Shown here: in pieces, positions 15,439 through 20,898 of the stretch
How the letters are laid out: each line of letters begins with the position of its first letter
How positions within the stretch are numbered: position 1 is the stretch's first letter
Virus record (IMG/VR): IMGVR_UViG_3300034073_002507
Span: 1-33,254 of that record
DNA length: 33,254 nucleotides
From: a virus
Reading direction: 5' to 3' (one strand)
Notes under the pieces: model-generated
Seen by the model: the letters and a program-made list of their open reading frames with translations, nothing else
Databases searched by the model: none
What the model was told of the DNA's origin: nothing
Position numbers and translations under genes: made by a program

Positions 15439-15676
15439 TCTTCACCTCTTTCCATGTTTTATTTAAAAAATCCCATTCTGAGATGCCAGCATTTACACCA
15501 GTAAAAAACTCTTGGCTAAGAGCATTTGCAAGGCATGAAGGTCTTACCGTACATGCCTTGCAACCCTCTTTTGCATATTCAATATGTTTTATGTTATAAG
15601 ACAGCCAATGCTTAGAATTTTTATCCTTAATACAGACTGCAGATTCTTGCCATGCCTGATTATGACTGCTTTTCAT
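15371..15676 (-). CDS. WhiB-like iron-sulfur transcription factor
   Basis: A 101-residue protein with four cysteines at 15, 39, 42 and 48, i.e. C-x23-C-x2-C-x5-C, the spacing that holds the Fe-S cluster of WhiB proteins. TGVNAGISEWDF stands where WhiB proteins have the G-V/I-W-G-G turn, here degenerate, followed by a basic C-terminal tail (KEVKSVRKSNWSRSD) that could contact DNA. WhiB proteins bind the principal sigma factor and tune transcription; they are confined to actinobacteria and their phages. The start at 15676 is chosen because the longer frame upstream is a shadow of the preceding gene. Strong clue to host. Confidence 0.8.
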   Translation of the reverse strand: MKSSHNQAWQESAVCIKDKNSKHWLSYNIKHIEYAKEGCKACTVRPSCLANALSQEFFTGVNAGISEWDFLNKTWKEVKSVRKSNWSRSDATLRKLLQEAK

Positions 15677-15866
15677 TATCAAGCTCTTGAAGTTTTGCTT
15701 CAATCTGAGAATCAATTGATTCCCAAAGCTTTGCCCATGCTTCTGCATCATCAAGGGACTTAGCTGATGTTCTTGCACCCGCATCAAGTCTCAGCGATTC
15801 ATAGTTACCAAGATTCTTGGTAATGCCAATTGATGCCCAGATTTCAGTGCCGTTATTTTCTTTCAT
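15660..15866 (-). CDS. small conserved-looking hypothetical protein
   Basis: A 68-residue protein beginning MKENNGTEIWASIGITKNLG and containing NYESLRLDAGAR. The strand-turn pattern IGITKNLGNYES-RLDAG resembles small proteins I associate with actinobacterial and other phage replication modules, but no function is known to me. AGGAG lies six bases before the ATG and overlaps the stop of the MerR-like gene. The C-terminal half is an acidic helix (LDDAEAWAKLWESIDSQIEAKLQ). It overlaps the WhiB-like gene by 17 bases. Confidence 0.65.
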   Translation of the reverse strand: MKENNGTEIWASIGITKNLGNYESLRLDAGARTSAKSLDDAEAWAKLWESIDSQIEAKLQELDNEKQS

Positions 15867-15874
15867 GGTATCTC

Positions 15875-16312
15875 CTATTTGTGTAGTTTGACTTTTTGAT
15901 TTAGTGTTTTGATTTTAGTTGCTACAAATCCGCGAGATTTATTAACAGGTCTCCCCTGCACCCTACCGTTGAAAAATTCAACGATATCATATACATCAGA
16001 TTCCTGATAATATCTCCAGCTTTTATAGCCCTTATATGCTTCACCAAACTTCTTTGGTGAGGCAATAAGATTTTTTCTCTCATATTTACGGAGAGTATTT
16101 GGCTGTCTGCCAACTATCTTAGCAACCTCTCCAACGGTATAGATCCTTTTAAGCAACAAATCTGAAGATTTGAGCGGAATGTCAATAATAGAATCATCAA
16201 GAAGATTAACAAGTGTAATCTTTGATGTGCTTTTATTAACTTTTTTTACCTTTACAAAATGATTTGCATAAATGTAAAATTTATTTGTAATGACTTTATT
16301 CTGGAACAACAT
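15875..16312 (-). CDS. MerR-like helix-turn-helix DNA-binding protein
   Basis: About 145 residues. The central part RIYTVGEVAKIVGRQPNTLRKYERKNLIASP (split: RIYTVGEVAKIVGRQPNTLR, then KYERKNLIASP) is a winged helix-turn-helix of the MerR/excisionase type: a strand, the TVGEVAKIVG helix, the recognition helix around PNTLRKYE, then the wing (KSWRYYQESDVYDIVEFF). The N-terminal 50 residues are strand-rich (FVKVKKVNKSTSKITLVNLL). The C-terminus is basic. No cysteine metal site is seen, so it is a MerR-like reader rather than a metal sensor. ATG 16312 has GGGAG just upstream and overlaps the previous gene by 17 bases. Possible roles: early/late gene regulator. Confidence 0.7.
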   Translation of the reverse strand: MLFQNKVITNKFYIYANHFVKVKKVNKSTSKITLVNLLDDSIIDIPLKSSDLLLKRIYTVGEVAKIVGRQPNTLRKYERKNLIASPKKFGEAYKGYKSWRYYQESDVYDIVEFFNGRVQGRPVNKSRGFVATKIKTLNQKVKLHK

Positions 16313-16535
16313 AGCGCTCCCTAACCGGTAGAAAACCAAACTCTCTAAGAATACCGTTAAGTTGCTTTAATTCAACATCTCCGCCTCTTGCACACCCAAC
16401 ACATGAGAATTCAACCCACATTGTTTTAAGAGCGTAATATTGAATCCCAGCCAGCATTTTATTATTACAATGCGAACAGCGGATATCATGTTGAATATAA
16501 TATGCCTTTAACTCTGGAATACTAATTTTGCTCAT
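16296..16535 (-). CDS. small zinc-ribbon protein
   Basis: A 79-residue protein with two CxxC knuckles: IRCSHCNNK (C20, C23) and FSCVGCARGG (C45, C48), spaced 21 residues apart as in a zinc ribbon. The rest is helical with no other recognisable domain. It starts at an ATGA overlap with the metallophosphoesterase gene. It could bind nucleic acid or act as a small adaptor to RNA polymerase, like several phage zinc ribbons; no direct evidence. Confidence 0.7.
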   Translation of the reverse strand: MSKISIPELKAYYIQHDIRCSHCNNKMLAGIQYYALKTMWVEFSCVGCARGGDVELKQLNGILREFGFLPVRERYVVPE

Positions 16536-17701
16536 TGATCAAGCCAGCAGTTATACTCCGCTGTCACCATTCCTTTCTCTGGGTGAACGAACAATAGAGT
16601 TTGTGATGGTCTTCCAACTGCGGCAAGTGTTTCTGCAGCATATGTATTGACAGATTCCGGACTGCCAGAAATTCTTAACTGAACAGTATTGAATGTCATC
16701 TTTGTTGGGGTGTGAAAGTGTCCAATATAAATATCATCAAAGTCTTCATCAACCGCACCGATTTTCCAGCCATAAGCTTTCTTTTGGAAAGCATAAAACG
16801 ATGAAAGGCTTCCAAACTGATCTCCATGACATAGTAAGGCTTTATATTTGCCAACCTTATCAACAGCATACCAGTGACGCTCACCTCTACCGTCTGGAAT
16901 AATGAACTTAACTCTTGGTTCTTTTTCAAACATTAATTGAGTAATCCGATAGAGCATTCTGTCACCGTTTGTCTCTGGATCATGATCTCTTCTGGCTCTT
17001 CCGCCAATTGCGCCATGATTACCAATAACACCGACAAATGTTACCTTTTCAAAATTTTCCAACATGATGTTGATAAAATTCTTCATAATCCTAGGACCAT
17101 CAACTGTAATTTGTCGATACAAGCCTCCATCAACAAGGAATGATTGTCCCGGAAATATAAGTTCCCCCTCAACAATATCTCCCAGCGCCCAGATTCTTAA
17201 TTCATTAACAGGATGATCTTTACGCTGAATATTGGTAAGGTGAACAATCTTTTCTGCAAATTTATAGATTCTTTCTTCACAAATTTGCGAATTATAATCT
17301 GGTGTAATTTTAGCCAGCTGCCAATCGGAAAGAATGGCAACAGCCACTTCCGGTGTTCCTTTACTTTTTGCAATCTTTGGTTTGGGGATTTTCACCTTCT
17401 TGGAAGAATCAATATCTTCCTTGACTGCTCTGAAGATTGCATCTACAAAGTCATCACTCTTCTCTTTTACTTTCTTATATTCAGTAAGAAGTTTGGAGTA
17501 AGCAACTTTTAATTCGGCATCAGTCTTAGGGACTTTGCCTGTCACTGGATTTACTGGCACTTCAAATAACCCTTTCTCTCTTCTATATTTACATAGACCG
17601 CCAATATCAATTGACTTCCGACAGTCTTTGTCGGCGTATTTGTGATTGGCGGCTTTTGGTTCAAACTGCTGGTTGCAGCCTTCTGCTTCGCATATTTTCA
17701 T
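16532..17701 (-). CDS. calcineurin-like metallophosphoesterase with N-terminal zinc finger
   Basis: A 389-residue two-metal phosphoesterase, perhaps a nuclease. N-terminal zinc finger: CEAEGC (C4, C9) with C27 and C37. A helical linker (60-110) leads to the catalytic domain: VAILSDWQ (D126, Q128 where many members have His), LGDIVEG (D175), GVIGNHG (N228, H229), LLCHGDQ (H292) and IGHFHTP (H328, H330). All ligands of the dinuclear site are present except that the first D-x-H reads D-x-Q. Phages often carry such proteins near replication genes; relatives include SbcD/Mre11-type nucleases, but no SbcC partner is in the window. It is the first gene of the DNA-metabolism half after the HNH insertion. 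Confidence 0.85.
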   Translation of the reverse strand: MKICEAEGCNQQFEPKAANHKYADKDCRKSIDIGGLCKYRREKGLFEVPVNPVTGKVPKTDAELKVAYSKLLTEYKKVKEKSDDFVDAIFRAVKEDIDSSKKVKIPKPKIAKSKGTPEVAVAILSDWQLAKITPDYNSQICEERIYKFAEKIVHLTNIQRKDHPVNELRIWALGDIVEGELIFPGQSFLVDGGLYRQITVDGPRIMKNFINIMLENFEKVTFVGVIGNHGAIGGRARRDHDPETNGDRMLYRITQLMFEKEPRVKFIIPDGRGERHWYAVDKVGKYKALLCHGDQFGSLSSFYAFQKKAYGWKIGAVDEDFDDIYIGHFHTPTKMTFNTVQLRISGSPESVNTYAAETLAAVGRPSQTLLFVHPEKGMVTAEYNCWLDQ

Positions 17702-17766
17702 AAGGATTTATCAACTCCCATGGCAAGGATATCACATACCTGTCGTGAAATTGGGCAAACTTTCAT
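17698..17766 (-). CDS. 22-residue mini-ORF coupled at both ends
   Basis: Between the HNH gene and the metallophosphoesterase gene lies a 23-codon frame starting MKVCPISRQVC and ending GVDKSL. Its ATG overlaps the HNH stop as ATGA (17766-17763), and its stop overlaps the phosphoesterase start as ATGA (17701-17698). It fills the whole gap. Two cysteines seven apart are its only feature. It may be a real peptide, a coupling device that carries ribosomes to the phosphoesterase start, or chance. Only weak purine-rich sequence precedes it. Confidence 0.35.
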   Translation of the reverse strand: MKVCPISRQVCDILAMGVDKSL

Positions 17767-18173
17767 TTTTTTCTCTGGATATTTTTTGCAAAATTTCTTT
17801 TCTTAGTGTGAGGCTTATTATTATAAGCCATCTCCCGCAATTTTTTACGGTGTTCATCAGATAATTTAATTCCTTCACGATGGATTGCACTATGCTCTTT
17901 ATGGGAGCAAAGAAAAAGATTGTCTATTCGGTTATCAATTTTAATTTCATTGATATGATGTACGGTTTCCCAAGCCTGTAGAAACCTACCAAGATACTTT
18001 TCCATTACAAGTCGATGCTCATATGTATATCCACGAATATTTTTAGGATGATCTGGTTTTAGCACCCGGACATATCCTTTATCATCAATATACTTTCCAC
18101 CGCGATAATTTGGACTACCCTCACCAGTTGGAGCCCTGTCATTCCATTTAACATCATTTCTTTGAGATGCCAA
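17763..18173 (-). CDS. HNH homing endonuclease
   Basis: A 136-residue free-standing HNH endonuclease. The nuclease core reads YTYEHRLVMEKYLGRFL (H53), VHHINEIKIDNRIDNLFL (H72, H73, N75, N85) and SHKEHSAIHR (H91, H94), the usual H-N-H order. The C-terminal SDEHRKKLREMAYNN looks like a NUMOD-type DNA-binding helix, and the N-terminal strand segment YIDDKGYVRVLKPDHP is common in this group. No ATG exists upstream of the core, so TTG at 18173 is the likely start. It sits exactly between tail genes and replication genes, behaving like an inserted selfish gene that has not broken its neighbours. Confidence 0.85.
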   Translation of the reverse strand: MASQRNDVKWNDRAPTGEGSPNYRGGKYIDDKGYVRVLKPDHPKNIRGYTYEHRLVMEKYLGRFLQAWETVHHINEIKIDNRIDNLFLCSHKEHSAIHREGIKLSDEHRKKLREMAYNNKPHTKKRNFAKNIQRKK

Positions 18174-18184
18174 TGTTGGTTTTC

Positions 18185-18862
18185 TCAGACAATGCCTCCA
18201 ATGTCCTCAACATACATTTGCAACTCCCTAGTCCCAGATGAAGCTGGAACACTGTATGCTGGGGCATTTGCTGAACTTAATCCCTGGAATCTATTCACTG
18301 CTGCAAAGAATGATCTGTTTGTAAACCCAGCACCATCACTTGCAATTACAACAGAATGAGTGCCAGCACCAAATCTGCTGTCATATGAATTATTTCTGAG
18401 AGCAATATCGCTAATTGTTGCACCAGCACCGGCAGTTGCAACATTGATATAAGCAAAGATAGGCGGTGTAAATTCCGCAGAGTAGATCATTGTATTGACC
18501 CCGCCATGAGTGCCGTGATGCAGAGACACAACATAATAGGCATCCTCTGCTCCCTTTGCATCAACAACAAACCCCGTAAAGTTTAAAACGACACGGTAGT
18601 AACGATTCCCTTCAATTGAAACCCTTCTATCAGCACCACCAGTTCCAGTCTCATCTTTAAGCGCAATGATTTCATGCGTTGCAGAAAAGTCTGTGAAATT
18701 GCCACTACCAGAAGTAACAGATTTATACTTTTTAATACCTTGCGGCCGGTCATCAGTAGCCTCTTTAACCTGCTGGATATTTGTTGACATTTGCTGGAGG
18801 CGCTCCCCAGTAATTGGGCTACCGTCTGTCCATGAAACAACTGAATAGTTCTCGTATGCCAT
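18185..18862 (-). CDS. tail fibre or minor tail protein
   Basis: A 225-residue protein, probably a virion surface component. It begins MAYENYSVVSWTDGSPITGERLQQM, an opening I associate with minor tail or appendage proteins of actinobacterial phages; an N-terminal segment of this kind attaches the protein, and the rest would form a beta-rich head domain (RYYRVVLNFTGFVVDAKG, YYVVSLHHGTHGG, SVVIASDGAGF). It is rich in Gly, Ser, Ala and Val, with no cysteines. It is the last gene of the tail set. No ribosome site of normal spacing is seen; a perfect TATAAT lies six bases before the ATG. Confidence 0.7.
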   Translation of the reverse strand: MAYENYSVVSWTDGSPITGERLQQMSTNIQQVKEATDDRPQGIKKYKSVTSGSGNFTDFSATHEIIALKDETGTGGADRRVSIEGNRYYRVVLNFTGFVVDAKGAEDAYYVVSLHHGTHGGVNTMIYSAEFTPPIFAYINVATAGAGATISDIALRNNSYDSRFGAGTHSVVIASDGAGFTNRSFFAAVNRFQGLSSANAPAYSVPASSGTRELQMYVEDIGGIV

Positions 18863-18868
18863 TTACCT

Positions 18869-18874
18869 ATTATA
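18869..18874 (-). promoter_or_regulatory. candidate -10 element, leaderless start
   Basis: The minus strand in the 14-base gap reads GGTATAATAGGTAA then ATG. TATAAT is a perfect -10 hexamer, ending six bases before the start codon, so transcription would begin at or next to the ATG. The AGG between them is too close to serve as a normal ribosome site. No good -35 is seen 16-18 bases upstream. Confidence 0.4.
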
Positions 18875-18876
18875 CC

Positions 18877-19431
18877 TCAATTTTTCTTCACTCTAATAAC
18901 GGTATCCAAATATGAAGGACCATATTTAAAATACCAATGATCTGGTTCGCAATAAAAATAAAAAGCATATGCCACCATATTTGTTTCCGGTTCGGGAAAA
19001 TCTTCCCTCCAGTGTTCTTGAGCATTACCATACATGAAAAGCGCTTCGTTTTCTTTAAGCCTATATGGTTTATTTTCAACCCATAAATCCCAAGGCTGTT
19101 TTTGAAACAGGCAATAATCTATTGTATACTCGCAAGCATTATCATCTTTGTGTTTCCACAACCTAGCCTTTTCAGTTTCATAAATAACTAAAAGATTCCA
19201 TGATGGTTTTAATGTTTCACTTTTAAATTTTTCTTTTGCCATCGGAAGAAGAAGATTAGCCCCCTCATTTAAAACTTCTGTATTTGCCCACTGATATCTT
19301 CCAAAACCATCTGAATAGGCGGAGCCTTCGTTATTAATCCATAAATTAATAGCATACTTCTGTAAGGCACGAAAATAATATTGATCAAATACATTTTTAA
19401 CAATAAATGGATCTTGAATTGTTTTTACCAT
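18877..19431 (-). CDS. putative 2OG-Fe(II) oxygenase (prolyl-hydroxylase-like)
   Basis: About 184 residues, read as a double-stranded beta-helix oxygenase. In the frame numbered from the upstream TTG, the metal motif H-x-D is H99-x-D101 in LWKHKDDNACEYTIDYCLF, and the distal histidine is H145 in MYGNAQEHWRED, followed by a hydrophobic strand NMVAYAFYFYCEP. The order and spacing fit 2-oxoglutarate/Fe(II) dioxygenases that act on protein side chains, but I do not see the usual Arg/Lys that binds 2-oxoglutarate about ten residues after the distal His, which lowers confidence. ATG 19431 overlaps the previous stop by 7 bases. Its place three genes after a proline-rich fibre gene makes a fibre-modifying hydroxylase possible. 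Confidence 0.55.
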   Translation of the reverse strand: MVKTIQDPFIVKNVFDQYYFRALQKYAINLWINNEGSAYSDGFGRYQWANTEVLNEGANLLLPMAKEKFKSETLKPSWNLLVIYETEKARLWKHKDDNACEYTIDYCLFQKQPWDLWVENKPYRLKENEALFMYGNAQEHWREDFPEPETNMVAYAFYFYCEPDHWYFKYGPSYLDTVIRVKKN

Positions 19432-19646
19432 TTCTGTAGTGGGCAAGAAGCATTTTGCAATTTAACTTTAGATGTCATAATACACCCGCACTCCCGGCAT
19501 TGCTTTGTAAGTTTTATAAACCTATCGCAAGAAGAACAAATCTGTAGTCGCAACCCAGCAGTTTCCTCATTGATTTTTTTACCAGAAACAATATCCCACG
19601 GTCTCGTTTCGCCAATTTTCTTCTTGTACTCTGACCAAGCTGACAT
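19425..19646 (-). CDS. small zinc-ribbon protein of the SAWxEYK type
   Basis: A 73-residue protein: MSAWSEYKKKIGETRPWDIV, then a linker and a metal site ICSSC, CRECGC and a final C before PLQKW. Small proteins with this same layout (an aromatic-basic N-terminus, 'R-P-W-D', then CxxC...CxxCxC and a C-terminal CPLGKW-like end) are common in environmental tailed phages, often beside sugar- or protein-modifying genes; their function is unknown. ATG 19646 is preferred to the TTG at 19658. It lies between a glycosyltransferase-like gene and an oxygenase-like gene, so it may help recruit one of these to its target. Confidence 0.7.
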   Translation of the reverse strand: MSAWSEYKKKIGETRPWDIVSGKKINEETAGLRLQICSSCDRFIKLTKQCRECGCIMTSKVKLQNASCPLQKW

Positions 19647-19650
19647 AATA

Positions 19651-20667
19651 TTATCCAATATAACTTTCTTTCCACTCTCGCCACCAGAGCTTTTTACCTA
19701 TTGATATTTTATCATATGAATTCCATGAAAATGGATGACCTGAGATATTTTGATAGTCGCCCATATTTATCCAATGATGTGTATTATTTTTTCTTTGATT
19801 TATATTTCTATGAATTAAACCAGAATATGTACTTCCTATAGTGCCAATAAAATCTTCTGAATTACACATGATTAACATGCATATTAAATCAAATGATAAT
19901 TTACTTGCAATTGATAATTGTTTAAAATCAGACAAAAAATTATCTTTTATTATATTATCAATATAAACAACATCTCCATAATTTAATGCAATTTTTGAAT
20001 CTAATTCATCAGTAGATACAGCTATTAAATTAGATGACTGTTTTAATTTAAAAATAGCAGAATCGTATTCTTCTTTTTTAACAGAATATATCATTGATTT
20101 AAAATCAGTCTGACGCAGATGAATCCCCGAAAATTTTCCTATTTGATCAGATATCATTTTTGCGAATTCAACATATTCTTTTTTGAATACAATTTTTCTT
20201 AATTTTCTATTAAAAGATTTTGTGCGATTAAAAAACATTATTGAATAATAAGAAAGATTGTTATTAAAATAATATGATTTGGATTGATCCAAAATCAATA
20301 AAGATCTCCCCTCTGCAAATTTGTCAATATCTTTATCACCTGAATCTACTTGAATAAACCTATCCATAAGATTTGAAATATTGATTTGATGACTAGATGG
20401 CGTTTTTATTAAATATTTTGAAAAATAAATTTTATCCCTGTTTGGGATTTCAATAAAATCTGTAATATAGTTATTTTTTTCTTCAAATGAATTTGAATAA
20501 CTTGGTAGTTTTATTACCCCATGAATATTTATAATATCATTAATTAAGTATGATATACCGACCGCTAATTCTAAACTTATTAATTGATTAAATAACCCAC
20601 CATTCCATAACCTATATGCGGTATTTTTATTTAATTTGATTTTATGCTCTCTCCAAGGCGAATTCAT
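19651..20667 (-). CDS. putative fucosyltransferase-like glycosyltransferase, very AT-rich
   Basis: A 338-residue protein. FSGIHLRQTDF resembles the H-x-R-x-x-D motif I of alpha-1,2/O-fucosyltransferases (GT11, GT65, NodZ-like). The second conserved area of these folds appears as NLIAVSTDELDSKIAL and SFDLICMLIMCNSEDFIGTIGSTYSGLIHRN, split here as FDLICMLIMC and FIGTIGSTYSGLIH, where the Ser/Thr-rich turn would bind GDP-sugar. Sampled lines of the gene are only about 18% G+C against about 33-45% in its neighbours, and it is rich in Asn, Lys, Ile and Phe, suggesting recent transfer. It begins with a TAATG overlap. Sugar and acceptor are unknown. Confidence 0.6.
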   Translation of the reverse strand: MNSPWREHKIKLNKNTAYRLWNGGLFNQLISLELAVGISYLINDIINIHGVIKLPSYSNSFEEKNNYITDFIEIPNRDKIYFSKYLIKTPSSHQINISNLMDRFIQVDSGDKDIDKFAEGRSLLILDQSKSYYFNNNLSYYSIMFFNRTKSFNRKLRKIVFKKEYVEFAKMISDQIGKFSGIHLRQTDFKSMIYSVKKEEYDSAIFKLKQSSNLIAVSTDELDSKIALNYGDVVYIDNIIKDNFLSDFKQLSIASKLSFDLICMLIMCNSEDFIGTIGSTYSGLIHRNINQRKNNTHHWINMGDYQNISGHPFSWNSYDKISIGKKLWWREWKESYIG

Positions 20668-20864
20668 TATGGGGCAATAAAGTCATTTCCATCCCAAATC
20701 CAGCCTGGTATTACTTCAGGTCTGTTTGTAACATCAATTACAATTGGAGCACTTTGCAATCCCGCAGACCAAGATTGACTTCTCTGACCATCAATTTCGT
20801 CATCAAATTGAAGCTGCATAAAAACATCCCCTTCTGCAATAAAAACAAATCTTTTTAAAGCCAT
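20667..20864 (-). CDS. small conserved tail-associated protein
   Basis: A 65-residue protein starting MALKRFVFIAEGDVFMQLQF and ending PGWIWDGNDFIAP. Small phage proteins with a FVFI-EGDV opening and a P-GW-W-G-F ending are usually found next to tail-fibre genes, where they may be tail assembly or tip proteins; exact role unknown to me. The ATG has the strongest ribosome site in the neighbourhood, GGAGG four bases upstream, and an extended -10-like element lies in the 34-base gap before it, so this may begin a separate transcript covering the glycosyltransferase and oxygenase genes. Confidence 0.65.
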   Translation of the reverse strand: MALKRFVFIAEGDVFMQLQFDDEIDGQRSQSWSAGLQSAPIVIDVTNRPEVIPGWIWDGNDFIAP

Positions 20865-20888
20865 TATTCCTCCGTTTTAAACAAGTAT

Positions 20889-20897
20889 ATCATAGCA
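20889..20897 (-). promoter_or_regulatory. candidate extended -10 promoter
   Basis: The minus strand reads TGCTATGAT just after the fibre gene: TGn followed by TATGAT, one mismatch from TATAAT. There is no recognisable -35 at 16-18 bases, which extended -10 promoters do not need. It lies about 25 bases before ATG 20864 with its GGAGG site in between. Confidence 0.35.
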
Positions 20898-20898
20898 A

